Of a stretch of 64,000 nt of DNA, positions 38,308 through 46,795 are shown in pieces. Within the stretch, counting starts at the first letter, position 1. Every line of letters begins with the position of its first letter. A model generated the notes under the pieces. The model worked only from the letters and a program-made list of their open reading frames with translations, made no database searches and was not told where the DNA came from. A program made the position numbers and the translations under genes. Source of the DNA: Paraburkholderia eburnea (lineage in GTDB: Bacteria > Pseudomonadota > Gammaproteobacteria > Burkholderiales > Burkholderiaceae). Location of the stretch: the NCBI RefSeq assembly GCF_002917095.1, contig NZ_PQGA01000004.1:248001-312000 (forward strand), written 5' to 3'.

Positions 38308-38961
38308 TCAAGGGTTGTTTTCAAGTCCCGCGAGATGATTGAGCATCTCGCGGCCGATCGTGCCTTCGCCGCGCGCCACTAGTGCCTCGCCCGCGCCGCG
38401 AATGTCGCGCGCTTCCTTGTTCTGCCCCAGCTTGCGCTTGCCCACGAGACGCGTGATCTCGATCTCCAGCCCGACGATGGCCTTGAGCATGGTGTCGAGA
38501 TAGTCGGTGGGCGCGTCGCCCATCTTCCAGGGCTGCGGCTCGTCCGCCTCGTGCGTGCGCGTGAGGCGCGCGACCACGCCGCGCACGAACTTTTCGTCGT
38601 CGCGGATGCGGATACGGCCATGCGCATGCACGACCACGTAGTTCCACGTGGGGACCTGGCGATGGGTTTCGTGCTTGCTCGGGTACCAGGTGGGCGAGAT
38701 ATACGCGTCGCCCGCACGGAAAATGGCGAGCACTTCGTCGCCATCCTTGACGTCCTGCCAGAGCGGATTGGCGCGCGCGACGTGGGCATGCAGCGTGCCG
38801 AAAGTACCCGGCGCACCCATATTGTCAAGGAGTTCGAACGGAATGTGATTGGCGTCCAGACCGCTTGCGCCATGCGTGACCAGCGTGCCGAACGGATGCT
38901 GCGCGATCAGCGCGTGCAGGACTTCCGGGCGGGATTCGTCGAAATGGGCGGGGACGTACAT
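38308..38961 (-). CDS. PaiB-like FMN-binding protein
   Basis: 217 aa. The family pattern is clear: MYVPAHFDESRPEVLHALIA at the start, then ANHIPFELL, ISPTWYPSKHETHRQVPTWN (flavin/dimer region) and WKMGDAP near the C-terminus. PaiB proteins have the pyridoxamine-phosphate-oxidase split-barrel fold and were named as negative regulators of sporulation and protease genes in Bacillus; the role in proteobacteria is unclear. It is convergent with sbcC, 18 bp apart, with no partner gene. Confidence 0.88.
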   Translation of the reverse strand: MYVPAHFDESRPEVLHALIAQHPFGTLVTHGASGLDANHIPFELLDNMGAPGTFGTLHAHVARANPLWQDVKDGDEVLAIFRAGDAYISPTWYPSKHETHRQVPTWNYVVVHAHGRIRIRDDEKFVRGVVARLTRTHEADEPQPWKMGDAPTDYLDTMLKAIVGLEIEITRLVGKRKLGQNKEARDIRGAGEALVARGEGTIGREMLNHLAGLENNP

Positions 38962-39109
38962 GGCGGCTCCACGATGCGGGTGTGGCGCACGGCGGCCGGG
39001 CCATGCGCGGATGGGGAAACCCTGATTGTCGCGCTAAAGCGCGCCCGGTTGTAGAGCCAGCGCCGCACGCAAACGGGGAACCAGAAAGAGCGAGCGCGAG
39101 AAAAGCGCC

Positions 39110-39877
39110 CTAGCCCGCCAGTTCGACCTCGACGCGTTGCAGCGCGCGAAACGGCTCCAACGTATCCTCGCTCGCACTCGCCGACGTGATCAGCCGCCAG
39201 TCTCGCTCCAGCGGCGTCCAGTGCTGCTGACGCGCGCGACCGAGCTTGTCGGAGTCCGCCAGCACGATCACCTGCGCCGCGCGCCGGATCATGCAGTCCT
39301 TGAGCGACGCCTGCTGCGCGCTCGCTTCGCACAGGCCGAAGCCGGCCACCACGCCATCCGCGCCCAGAAATGCGGTATCCACGCTCACGCGCGACAGCAG
39401 CAGTTCCGCGAGCGGCCCGAGCGTGCTCATGCTGGTGCTGCGCAGATCGCCGCCGAGCAGCGTGACTTCGATGCCCGGCGCGTTCGCGAGCGTCATCACG
39501 GCCAGCAGATTGTTGGTGATGACGTGCAGATCCGTGCGCGTGACCAGATGGCGCGCGAGCGCCGCGCAGGTGGTGCCGCCGTCGAGCATGACGGTGTCGC
39601 CGTCGCGCACGTGCGCCGCGGCCGCCAGCGCGATCAGCTCTTTCTGTTCGCGCTGCGCCGCCTTGCGCTCTTCGAGCGAGGCTTCCGGCTCGTGCACGCC
39701 GACCAGCGCCGTGGCGCCGCCATAAGTGCGAACGAGGCGGCGCTGCTTGTGCAGCACGGCCAGATCGCGGCGGATCGTGGCTTCCGACACGCCCAGCGCC
39801 TCCGTCAACTGTTCGACGTTGGCCTCGCGCGTTTGCACGAGTTCGAGGATGGCGCGGTGACGGTCGGATGCTTTCAT
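39110..39877 (-). CDS. DeoR-family regulator of the four-carbon acid-sugar operon
   Basis: 255 aa. N-terminal DeoR HTH (RHRAILELVQTREANVEQLT, EALGVSEATIRRDLAVL), then the sugar-phosphate-isomerase-like sensor domain (VMLDGGTTCAALARHL, VITNNLLAVMTLAN, LGADGVVAGFGLCEAS). DeoR proteins sense phosphorylated sugars. It is the last gene of the kdgT-kinase-pdxA2 unit, 82 bp after pdxA2. The TTTGATCG palindromes at 43491-43594 are its most likely operators. Confidence 0.88.
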   Translation of the reverse strand: MKASDRHRAILELVQTREANVEQLTEALGVSEATIRRDLAVLHKQRRLVRTYGGATALVGVHEPEASLEERKAAQREQKELIALAAAAHVRDGDTVMLDGGTTCAALARHLVTRTDLHVITNNLLAVMTLANAPGIEVTLLGGDLRSTSMSTLGPLAELLLSRVSVDTAFLGADGVVAGFGLCEASAQQASLKDCMIRRAAQVIVLADSDKLGRARQQHWTPLERDWRLITSASASEDTLEPFRALQRVEVELAG

Positions 39878-39959
39878 TGCATGGGGTGGGGATGAACGGA
39901 CCCGGCGATCTTACACGATGGCGCGCGGGCCTCGTCCCCACTCAGGCGATACGGCAACG

Positions 39960-40958
39960 TCAACGCCGCGTGGCCAGCTCCGCGCCCTGGCGCAGCGCTT
40001 CGAGCAGACTGCCTTCATCGACCACGCCCTTGCCCGCGATATCGAACGCCGTGCCGTGATCGACCGAGGTGCGGATCACTTCGAGGCCCACCGTCACATT
40101 CACGCCCGCTTCGAGGCCCAGCACCTTCACGGGACCGTGGCCCTGGTCGTGATACATCGCCACCACGAGGTCGAAATCGCCGCGTCCCGCGCGGAAGAAC
40201 AGCGTATCGGCGGGCAGCGGGCCGGTCACGTCCAGACCGCGCTCCTGCAGCAGCTTGACCGCCGGAATGATCTTCTCCTCCTCTTCGCCGTAGCCGAACA
40301 GGCCGTTCTCGCCCGCATGAGGATTGATCCCGCACACGCCGATGCGCGGCTTCGCGATGCCCGCCTTCACGAGCGTGGCGTTGCCGCGCTCGATCGTGCG
40401 CTGCACGAGGCCCGGCTCGATCTTGCGGATCGCGTCGATGATGCCGATGTGCGTCGTCACGTGGATCACGCGCAGTTGCGGCGCGACCAGCATCATCGAC
40501 ACTTCCTCGACGCCCGTGAGGTGCGCGAGCATTTCCGTGTGGCCCGGGTATTTGTGGCCGCCCGCATGCAGCGCTTCCTTGTTGAGCGGGGCCGTGCAGA
40601 TCGCGTCGATCTGCTTACCCTGCGCGAGTTCGACCGCGCGCGCGATGTACTGATACGCCGCGTCGCCCGCCAGCGCCGAAAGCTGGCCGAAGGGCAAATC
40701 GTCGGGGATCAGGTTCAGGTCGATCACATCGATCGTGCCCGGCTCGTAGCGCGCTTCGGACGGATCGTTCACGCGGCGCACCGCGAGCTTCAGCCCGCAG
40801 ATGGCGATGGCGCGTTCGAGCCGGCGCGCGTCGCCGATCACGACGGGGCGGCATTGCGCGTAGACCTGCGCGTGCGTGAGACTCTTCGCGACCACCTCGG
40901 GGCCGACGCCGGCGGCGTCGCCCATCGTGATGCCGATGACGGGGATATAGGTGCTCAT
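39960..40958 (-). CDS. pdxA2: PdxA2-type 4-phospho-D-threonate/D-erythronate dehydrogenase
   Basis: 332 aa of the PdxA family: ITMGDAAGVGPEVVAKSL at the start, TAPLNKEALHAGG, metal ligands around THIGI, GINPHAGENGLFG and AMYHDQGHGPVKVLG. Biosynthetic PdxA makes pyridoxal precursors. Here the neighbours are a DUF1537 kinase and a permease, the set described for D-threonate/D-erythronate catabolism, in which PdxA2 oxidises and decarboxylates the 4-phosphate to dihydroxyacetone phosphate. The choice between threonate and erythronate cannot be made from sequence. Confidence 0.86.
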   Translation of the reverse strand: MSTYIPVIGITMGDAAGVGPEVVAKSLTHAQVYAQCRPVVIGDARRLERAIAICGLKLAVRRVNDPSEARYEPGTIDVIDLNLIPDDLPFGQLSALAGDAAYQYIARAVELAQGKQIDAICTAPLNKEALHAGGHKYPGHTEMLAHLTGVEEVSMMLVAPQLRVIHVTTHIGIIDAIRKIEPGLVQRTIERGNATLVKAGIAKPRIGVCGINPHAGENGLFGYGEEEEKIIPAVKLLQERGLDVTGPLPADTLFFRAGRGDFDLVVAMYHDQGHGPVKVLGLEAGVNVTVGLEVIRTSVDHGTAFDIAGKGVVDEGSLLEALRQGAELATRR

Positions 40959-41039
40959 AAATTCCTCAAGGGTGCTGAACAGGCGTCGGCGCGCGGCTCA
41001 TTGAGAGGCCTCGCGCGCCGTGCGCGCTGATGTCGGGGG

Positions 41040-42380
41040 TTATGTACTGTGTGTTGTGTCTTGTTTCGACTCATCGCTGTGCATGTCGCCGCGCCGGTCG
41101 CCGAGATGGCGCCACGCCGCGTACAGCGCCTCGTCGGTGCCGAAAGCGCCCGCCTTGGTAACGACGGCGGGCCGGTCGTGCGTGCCGATATGCGTCGGCG
41201 TAAGCGTATGCGGACGCGCCACGGCCACGCCCGCCTCGATTTCGGCGATCAGGCGCAGGCTGCCGATGCCCGCGGCGTCGAGCATCGCGCGCGCGGTCTC
41301 GCCGCCCGTGGCAATCAGGCCGCCAAGGCGCGCGAAGTGCGGCGCGACCAACGCGGCCAGCATTGCCGAAAGATGCGCGCCTTCGGCGGGATCGAACGCA
41401 TCATCGCGGCCAATGCGCAGGAGCAAATCGGCGTGTTCTTGCGCCGCGCCGAGGGCTACGCCGATGCGAGTCCCCCATTGCGCCCAGTGCGCGTGCGCCG
41501 GCCCGGCGCGCAGCACCTCGGGCGGCACCACGAGTTCGGCGAGTTTGGCGACTTCCACGCGCTCGCGCAGCACGGCGCACTGACGCTCGCCCACGGCGGA
41601 CAGGCTGCCGACCAGCACGAGAATCGGGCCTGGCGCGCTGCCGCCTTTGTCGTCGATATCGCTGGCGCGAGCCGCTTCGAGCGTCGCCAGTTCGCGCGCA
41701 AGCCCGCCCGAGCCGACCCAGAAAAACGCGCTATCGAGTTCGAGCGTCGCGCGGGCCAGCGCGCGCAGATCTTCGGCGCTTTCGGCGTCCACGATCAAGG
41801 CCTGCGCGCCTTCCGGGCCTTCCGAGGCGATCAGCGCGGTGCGGCGCGCGAGCGCGCGCGGCTCGTCATGCAGCAGGGCCGCATTGAAGCGCTCGCTTTT
41901 GAGGCCCGCGCTTGCCAGCATCGCGGCCATATCGGCCGGGCGGCCCGCGTGTTCGAGTTGCCAGGTTTGTGTCTGTTCGAGCGGCACGCCGTGCACGACC
42001 AGCGCGCCGCCGCGCACCGTGCGGCCCGTCGCCGGAAACGCGGGCGCAACGATCGCCAGACCCGCGCGCGCCTGCAAAGCCGCGACTTCGGCGGCCCAGT
42101 TGCCGCGCAGCGTCGAATCGATCTTCTTGTAGAGGCGTCGTTCGCGGCCCAGCGCGGCGAACGCCTGCGCGGTGCGGGCAGCGGCTTCGGCGGGCGCGAG
42201 GCGGCGCGTGTCGGTGTCGGCGGCGATCACGTCGGCGTCGTTCGGCGTAGCGCTCGACGGCACTTCGCGCGCGTCACCCGACGCATCGAGCGTCACCACC
42301 GTGCGATGGCCCGCGCTCGCAAAGCCGATCGCGCAGTCGGCGGCGCCCGAAAGATCGTCGGCGATGATCAACAGCTTCAT
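41040..42380 (-). CDS. Four-carbon acid sugar kinase (DUF1537 family)
   Basis: 446 aa. N-terminal substrate domain starts [20 protein letters not shown], with [14 protein letters not shown] and [11 protein letters not shown]. The C-terminal nucleotide domain has [12 protein letters not shown] and the ATP loop [17 protein letters not shown]. The family phosphorylates threonate- or erythronate-type four-carbon acids at O4. It overlaps the permease gene by 4 bp and is followed after 81 bp by pdxA2. Confident as DUF1537; dtnK versus denK is undecided. Confidence 0.88.
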   Translation of the reverse strand: MKLLIIADDLSGAADCAIGFASAGHRTVVTLDASGDAREVPSSATPNDADVIAADTDTRRLAPAEAAARTAQAFAALGRERRLYKKIDSTLRGNWAAEVAALQARAGLAIVAPAFPATGRTVRGGALVVHGVPLEQTQTWQLEHAGRPADMAAMLASAGLKSERFNAALLHDEPRALARRTALIASEGPEGAQALIVDAESAEDLRALARATLELDSAFFWVGSGGLARELATLEAARASDIDDKGGSAPGPILVLVGSLSAVGERQCAVLRERVEVAKLAELVVPPEVLRAGPAHAHWAQWGTRIGVALGAAQEHADLLLRIGRDDAFDPAEGAHLSAMLAALVAPHFARLGGLIATGGETARAMLDAAGIGSLRLIAEIEAGVAVARPHTLTPTHIGTHDRPAVVTKAGAFGTDEALYAAWRHLGDRRGDMHSDESKQDTTHST

Positions 42381-43426
42381 GGAGCGAGCCTCTTGCTTTC
42401 GCGTGCCTGCGTGTGATTTTGCGGGCGGCTCGCTTCGCGCGTTGCTTCACGCGTTGCGTCACGCGCGGCCTCGCGCGCCTGTGCCCGCTTCGCCACCCAG
42501 GCCGTGAGCACCGGCGAGGCGATCGCCGTCACCACCACGCAGGCGGCGACCAGCAGCGTCGCGCTTTGCGCCGCGTGTTCGTAGACCGGATTGGCCGCCG
42601 CGACCAGCGCGGGCACGGCGGCGGCGTTGCCTGCCGTGTTGGCGGCCGCCACGCCGGCCACACCCGTGCCGCCGGTCACGCGATCGGCGAAGTAGAGCGG
42701 AATGCCCGTGACGATCACCACGGCGACACCCAGACCGATGCCCAGCAAACCGGCCTGCCAGACCTTGTGCAGATCGAGGCCCGCGCCCAGCGCCAGCGCG
42801 AAAAACGGAATCATCACCGGCACGGCGCGCGCGAGGAAAGCGCGCATTTCGCGGTCCAGATTACCTAGCAGCATACCCGCGCACAGCGGCAGGATACTGC
42901 CCACCAGCGTCTGCCACGGGAACGCCGACAGCCCGGCCACGCCCATCGTGACCATGGTGAGGAACGGCCCCGACTCCAGCGACATGATGGTGTAGGCGCC
43001 CACGTCTTCCGAGCGGCCGTACTGGCCCATCAGCGCCATATAGAGACCGCCGTTGGTGTCGTTCATGGCGGCGACCACGGCCAGCGTCGAAAGCCCCGCG
43101 AACAGTCCCGAGGCGACCGGCTGCTCGCCGAGCAGATGGCCCAGCAGGATGCCCACCAGGATCGCCGCGCCCACCTTGGTCGCGAACAGCGCGCCGCCCT
43201 TCTTGAGCAGATAGGGCGTGGCCTTCACATCGATGCTCGCGCCCATGCAGACGTAGAACACCGCGAGGATCGGCAGCGCGCCGGTAAAGAGTGCGTTCGT
43301 GAACGAGCCGAAGAACTTCGGCAGGCCTGGCAGGAAGGTCGCGACGAGCGAGCCGGCCAGCAGCGGCACGATCATCATGCCGCCGGGAACGCGCTCGATA
43401 GCACGCTTGATGGGAATCTGAGCCAT
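42377..43426 (-). CDS. KdgT-family permease, probable four-carbon acid-sugar importer
   Basis: 349 aa with about 10 hydrophobic segments. It begins [20 protein letters not shown], and conserved blocks [20 protein letters not shown] and [20 protein letters not shown] identify the 2-keto-3-deoxygluconate:H+ symporter family. With a DUF1537 kinase and PdxA2 downstream, D-threonate or D-erythronate is a better substrate guess than KDG. The C-terminus has an unusual charged repeat, [18 protein letters not shown]. First gene of the operon. Confidence 0.87.
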   Translation of the reverse strand: MAQIPIKRAIERVPGGMMIVPLLAGSLVATFLPGLPKFFGSFTNALFTGALPILAVFYVCMGASIDVKATPYLLKKGGALFATKVGAAILVGILLGHLLGEQPVASGLFAGLSTLAVVAAMNDTNGGLYMALMGQYGRSEDVGAYTIMSLESGPFLTMVTMGVAGLSAFPWQTLVGSILPLCAGMLLGNLDREMRAFLARAVPVMIPFFALALGAGLDLHKVWQAGLLGIGLGVAVVIVTGIPLYFADRVTGGTGVAGVAAANTAGNAAAVPALVAAANPVYEHAAQSATLLVAACVVVTAIASPVLTAWVAKRAQAREAARDATREATREASRPQNHTQARESKRLAP

Positions 43427-43490
43427 GGGAGTCTCCTCAATGATGATCCGATCGGCGCGCGCCTTGAGCCGGCGTGATCGCGCTGGGGAT

Positions 43491-43498
43491 TTTGATCG
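43491..43498. promoter_or_regulatory. Half-operator TTTGATCG upstream of the permease gene
   Basis: TTTGATCG matches one arm of the full palindrome at 43576 and lies 65 bp upstream of the permease ATG in the transcribed leader. It may be a weaker third DeoR contact. Confidence 0.45.
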
Positions 43499-43511
43499 GC
43501 TTGCTCACTTT

Positions 43512-43529
43512 TTTGATTGGAACGATCAC
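43512..43529. promoter_or_regulatory. Candidate DeoR operator O1
   Basis: TTTGATTG-GAA-CGATCAC, an imperfect copy of the palindrome at 43576, lying 5 bp downstream of the -10 element, over the expected transcription start. Confidence 0.65.
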
Positions 43530-43534
43530 GTCGG

Positions 43535-43563
43535 AGTGTATACGCGCTGGAGTAATTGCGCAA
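43535..43563 (-). promoter_or_regulatory. Sigma70-type promoter of the kdgT-like operon
   Basis: On the minus strand TTGCGC (43563-43558), a 17-bp spacer and TACACT (43540-43535), 108 bp upstream of the permease ATG. Candidate operators flank it on both sides. Confidence 0.6.
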
Positions 43564-43575
43564 TTCGCTCATTGA

Positions 43576-43594
43576 TTTGATCGAAACGATCAAA
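43576..43594. promoter_or_regulatory. Candidate DeoR operator O2
   Basis: TTTGATCG-AAA-CGATCAAA, a perfect 8-bp inverted repeat with a 3-bp spacer, 12 bp upstream of the -35 element. Operators on both sides of a promoter are typical of loop-forming DeoR/LacI-type repression. Confidence 0.72.
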
Positions 43595-43669
43595 ATCAGG
43601 GACGGTTAGCGGAACGGACTCGATCGATCCCGACAAGCGCATGACCGGACTAGAGGCATCGTCAGATCG

Positions 43670-44086
43670 AAGGAATGGAACGCGTTTTTCGCAGTGCGTC
43701 CACATCTTCAGAACTACTGGTGGTATCGCCTGCGCAAACGCAGCGACGCGCCGGCCGTGATTTACAACGGCAGCCGGGCGTTTTATCTGGGCGTGGAAAA
43801 GAAGGAGGAGTCCGGCGCGCCTGCGCGTCGGTGGGCGGCGATGCCTGGGACGACGCGCGGCGGTTCTATCACGGCGCGCTGGAGGCAAGCTGTTCGCGAG
43901 GCGCGTGCATCTGCGTTCGCGCGAATTCCTCAGCGACGATTTCGCGCGAGACGCGCGCAAGGCGTATTTGATCGACTACCCCGGCCTGATCGGGATCGTG
44001 GGCGCCGATCCGGCAAGGCATACGACAAGCGCAACCGCTACGAGGCGAAGGCGCTGCGCGACGCCGCCGATCCCGCCGCCTGATCC
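43670..44086 (+). pseudogene. Gene remnant with three successive frameshifts, family unknown
   Basis: Protein-like sequence continues through three reading frames. From about 43680 one frame reads HLQNYWWYRLRKRSDAPAVI and on to FYLGVEKKEES. From about 43826 a second reads VGGDAWDDARRFYHGALE. From about 43887 a third reads KLFARRVHLRSREFLSDDFA and on to YPGLIGIVGADP. From about 44012 the first frame returns with KAYDKRNRYEAKALRDAADP and a TGA. Joined, they give one plausible hydrophilic polypeptide of at least 130 residues. No start with a ribosome site was found. I do not recognise the family; sequencing error at three sites is the alternative. Confidence 0.55.
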
Positions 44087-44334
44087 GCGCCTTCCAGCAG
44101 TTCGAACAGCCGCGCGACGCGGCGGCGCTGCGTGGCGACGAGATCGTAGGTCGCTTCGAGGGCGCGCAGCCGCTTCTTCCAGTATTTGCCGTCGATGCCG
44201 CGCGGGCTGCGCGCCGCCTGCATACGGCTCATGTACTGCACCATGCGCTCGACGTGGTCGAGTTCGGCGTCCGCCAGGATGGCGGGCAGCAGGCCGCCGG
44301 TACCTTGAGTGGGGGTTTTCGGTATGGCGCTCAT
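44038..44334 (-). CDS. Hypothetical protein, 98 aa
   Basis: The ATG at 44334 gives a compact, charged, mostly helical protein: LPAILADAELDHVERMVQYM, then GIDGKYWKKRLRALEATYDL and VATQRRRVARLFELLEGAD. It has no signal peptide or membrane segment. A small cytoplasmic protein conserved in Burkholderiales is my impression, but the function is unknown. Its 3' end overlaps the end of the frameshifted remnant on the other strand, which may have eroded into it. The ribosome site is weak. Confidence 0.5.
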   Translation of the reverse strand: MSAIPKTPTQGTGGLLPAILADAELDHVERMVQYMSRMQAARSPRGIDGKYWKKRLRALEATYDLVATQRRRVARLFELLEGADQAAGSAASRSAFAS

Positions 44335-44933
44335 TGTTTTCCCGTTTTTTATTTGCCGCTCTGTCCGTCTATCCCCGGACGCGTCTGGCGGCGCGATGAT
44401 GTTCGGCGCGTCCCGCAATGCTTTTCAGCGCCGATGGTCTCTGCCTTTCGTCATACGACAATAACCGCGTTCGGACGGCGGGCTTGACCATGCGTCTCAG
44501 TTTTCGATCCATGGAATATTTGGGGCCTATAGCCATCAAGCCGCATTCCGGTTGCTCCGCGCATCACGCCAAACGCTGCAAACCCCTTGCGCCCGCAACG
44601 ACTTTGCAGCATCGCGTCCGCTTCATTTCCGCTATTTCCGGTTCAGCAATGGATTCATTCGTCATGCGGAATAACACCGCGGCCGATTCACCCGGCTTGC
44701 GCGTATACCCCGAAAACATTGGCTTTGCCGGCGCTTTCCCCTTTCGAATCAACGCGCCTCGCGCGCTGAAAATCGATTTAGGGGATTTTTTCCGGGTTTT
44801 TTTCGGGTTGCCTCACCTGATGTGCGCTTCTAGAATCGGAACGATCTAATACGGCGTCGCGCGAACCACACAAATCGCGCGTAGAAAAGGCGCCCATATA
44901 ACGAGACTCAAGCAAGCATCAGGAGGACGATCC
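44335..44933. other. Non-coding stretch of lower GC, about 600 bp
   Basis: More AT-rich than its surroundings, with runs such as GATTTTTTCCGGGTTTTTTTCG near 44780. Frames here lack ribosome sites and protein-like composition. Near the right end TAATAC (about 44848) could be a -10 element for the 13-codon ORF and acyl-CoA dehydrogenase-like gene. Nothing else is recognisable. Confidence 0.45.
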
Positions 44934-44975
44934 ATGACAAATGCGCAGCACGCGCACCATCGAGCGCCCGCATGA
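44934..44975 (+). CDS. 13-codon ORF with strong ribosome site, possible remnant of a deleted gene
   Basis: AGGAGG lies seven bases before ATG; the peptide is MTNAQHAHHRAPA and stops at 44973-44975. Such a strong initiation region for 13 codons directly before an acyl-CoA dehydrogenase-like gene suggests that a larger upstream gene was deleted between its start and end. Alternatively it is a small His-rich leader ORF. Confidence 0.35.
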   Translation: MTNAQHAHHRAPA

Positions 44976-44998
44976 CGCTACCCAGGGAGAGACACACC

Positions 44999-46006
44999 AT
45001 GGACGACATGCTGACGACATCGGCGCAAACCGTACTCGCCGACCTCTGCACCCCGCAATTCGTACGCGGCGTGGAGTTGACACAGGACCGCCGCGCCGGG
45101 CGCGAACTCTGGCGGCAACTTGAAGCACTCGGCCTGCTCGACGCGCTCGTGCCGCAGACCCAGGGCGGCGCCGATTTGCCGCTCGCACAGGCCGCGGGCG
45201 TGCTGTTCGCGTTCGGCCAGCACGCGCTGCCGCTGCCCGCCGCGCACACGATGATCGCGCGCCATCTGCTCGCCGCCGCCAACGTGGCCGCGCCGCGCGG
45301 CCCCATTGCGCTTGCGATCGCCGACGCCACGCAACGCGCGGCCTTCGTGCCCTACGGTCAGGTCGCCGACGCCGTGGTCGTGGAAACGTCCGCCGGCACC
45401 TGGCTGGTCGCGCTCAAATCTGCCTGCCTGGAGAAGCACGGCGACGGGCTGGACGCCACGGTGCGCTTCGACACGCGCACGGCGCAGCCGCTGCCCGCGC
45501 GCGGCATCGCGGAACTCGGCGCCATCGTGACTGCCGCCACCATGGCGGGCGCGATGCAGCGCGTGCTCGACATCAGCACCGCCTATGTGAACGGACGCGC
45601 GCCGGCCAGCCGCACCTGCAGCACCTTCCTCGCGCTTGAGCGCCAGTTGAGCGTGATGGCAGGCCACGTCGCCGCCACGCGCGCTGCCGCCGAACAAGGC
45701 TGCGCCGCGCATCGCAGCGGCGAGCAGCGGCTTGCCGGCGCCATCGCCAAGGCGCGCGCGAGCCGTGCGGCGCCGCTCGTGGCCAGCGGCGCGCATGGTC
45801 TGATGAGCACGGTCGGCAATGCAGAGAAGGTCGATCTTCAGTTGTTTACCCGACGCCTGCACGCGCAACGGCTGCAGTATGGCTCGGAAGCCTTCTGGGA
45901 CGAGGTCGTGGTCGGCACACATGCGCGCGATCAGCGCTGTGTCGTCGATAACGATGTTGTGGGGATTTTCGACGCACTCGATGAGGTGGCGACGCTCGGG
46001 CACTGA
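44999..46006 (+). CDS. Acyl-CoA dehydrogenase-like protein, divergent
   Basis: 335 aa from the ATG at 44999 with AGGGAGA upstream. N-terminal helices (ELWRQLEALGLLDALVPQTQ, GGADLPLAQAAGVLFAFGQH) and C-terminal helices (FLALERQLSVMAGHVAATRA, VDLQLFTRRLHAQRLQYGSE) match the short acyl-CoA dehydrogenase class that usually pairs with a second, larger one. The normally conserved segments near GRPIxxFQ and HGxxGxTEE are altered here (GRAPASRTCSTFLAL, HGLMSTVGNAEK), and the C-terminal tail is atypical. FAD binding and activity are therefore doubtful. No partner gene is present. Confidence 0.65.
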   Translation: MDDMLTTSAQTVLADLCTPQFVRGVELTQDRRAGRELWRQLEALGLLDALVPQTQGGADLPLAQAAGVLFAFGQHALPLPAAHTMIARHLLAAANVAAPRGPIALAIADATQRAAFVPYGQVADAVVVETSAGTWLVALKSACLEKHGDGLDATVRFDTRTAQPLPARGIAELGAIVTAATMAGAMQRVLDISTAYVNGRAPASRTCSTFLALERQLSVMAGHVAATRAAAEQGCAAHRSGEQRLAGAIAKARASRAAPLVASGAHGLMSTVGNAEKVDLQLFTRRLHAQRLQYGSEAFWDEVVVGTHARDQRCVVDNDVVGIFDALDEVATLGH

Positions 46007-46034
46007 CGCGTTGACCCTTCCACGCGGTAACTGA

Positions 46035-46065
46035 AAACGCGCCTTTTCACGAGGCGCGTTTTTTT
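46035..46065 (+). terminator. Rho-independent terminator
   Basis: AACGCGCC and GGCGCGTT form a perfect 8-bp stem with a 9-nt loop, followed by a T-tract. It lies 29 bp after the acyl-CoA dehydrogenase-like gene, in the gap to the convergent cysteine hydrolase gene. Confidence 0.88.
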
Positions 46066-46081
46066 ATGCCGCTCTACCGCG

Positions 46082-46624
46082 TCAAAACGCAACGTCCTCA
46101 GTCCGCGCGAGCGTCACGAACGGGCCATTCAGCGTGCGGTTGTGATGCGCGATGATGTCGCGCGCGTTCAGACCGGGCGAATCGACCGTGGTGTGCGCAT
46201 CCTCGACCAGCACGGCGCGCAAGCCCAGATCGAACACCGCGCGGCAGGTCGTATCGACGCAATATTCCGTCTTCATGCCCACGATCACGAGTTCGTTCAC
46301 GCCGGCATCGGCCAGCCGCTGCGCGAGATCCGTGCCGACAAAGCAATTGGGCCGCGTTTTCACCAACACGCCATCGCGTGCGGCATCCACGTCGAGCCCG
46401 CTCACGAGTTTCGTCAGTTCACTGTCCGGCGCGATCGGCGAACCCGCCGGCCCGGTGTGACGCACGGCATAAACCGGCGCATCGGCCGCGCGAGCGCGGG
46501 CAATCAGCGTGTTGATGTTGGCGAGCACGCGCGCGCCCTCGTAAGGCGGCGGATTGCCGTGGAAAAGACCAACCTGCATATCGACGATCAACAAAGCGCG
46601 TTGGCTGGGGGCGCTGGCCTGCAT
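46082..46624 (-). CDS. Isochorismatase-family cysteine hydrolase
   Basis: 180 aa. The catalytic triad positions are visible: Asp in LLIVDMQVGLF, Lys in GVLVKTRPNCF, and the nucleophile Cys in GMKTEYCVDTTCRAVFDLG preceded by the cis-peptide region. The family hydrolyses amides or C-N bonds (nicotinamidase, N-carbamoylsarcosine amidase, ureidoacrylate hydrolase); substrate unknown. AAGGAG precedes the ATG. The 5' leader encodes a threonine-rich peptide and two alternative hairpins (46648-46795), which suggests attenuation. Confidence 0.85.
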   Translation of the reverse strand: MQASAPSQRALLIVDMQVGLFHGNPPPYEGARVLANINTLIARARAADAPVYAVRHTGPAGSPIAPDSELTKLVSGLDVDAARDGVLVKTRPNCFVGTDLAQRLADAGVNELVIVGMKTEYCVDTTCRAVFDLGLRAVLVEDAHTTVDSPGLNARDIIAHHNRTLNGPFVTLARTEDVAF

Positions 46625-46647
46625 GGCGTTTCTCCTTGTGAAGCCGG

Positions 46648-46697
46648 AACGGACGGGAGAAACGACAAGGCCCCGTCCGTTACCGGCGGGGCCTTGT
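46648..46697 (-). promoter_or_regulatory. Two mutually exclusive hairpins in the cysteine hydrolase leader
   Basis: Hairpin A pairs ACAAGGCCCCG (46697-46687, minus strand) with CGGGGCCTTGT (46675-46665), perfect over 11 bp. Hairpin B pairs AACGGACGGG (46681-46672) with CCCGTCCGTT (46657-46648), perfect over 10 bp. They share bases 46672-46675, so the full stems cannot both form. Hairpin B ends about 12 nt before the AAGGAG site. Hairpin A has only a poor T-tract (TCGTTTCTC), so control may be at translation, or termination may be weak. Confidence 0.65.
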
Positions 46698-46732
46698 GGC
46701 AGATACGAATGAACCTTGCTCGCGTATCGACC

Positions 46733-46795
46733 TCACGACCCGCCAGAAGCGGTCGTGGTGGTCGTAGTCGTACGTGCGATGGCATGCAGGATCAT
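46733..46795 (-). CDS. Threonine-rich leader peptide, 20 aa
   Basis: ATG at 46795 to TGA at 46733: a 20-codon ORF whose codons 9-15 are seven consecutive Thr (ACG, ACT, ACG, ACC, ACC, ACG, ACC), followed by Ala-Ser-Gly-Gly-Ser and stop. It ends 35 nt before hairpin A. Architecture and composition match amino-acid-biosynthetic leader peptides such as E. coli thrL. No clear ribosome site is seen. Ribosome stalling on Thr codons would change the fold of the downstream hairpins. Why a cysteine hydrolase would be so controlled is unknown. Confidence 0.6.
   Translation of the reverse strand: MILHAIARTTTTTTTASGGS

Noticed and set aside
44418..44849. A 143-codon plus-strand frame in the low-GC gap
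   Set aside because: No ribosome site, mixed composition and no recognisable domain; treated as non-coding.
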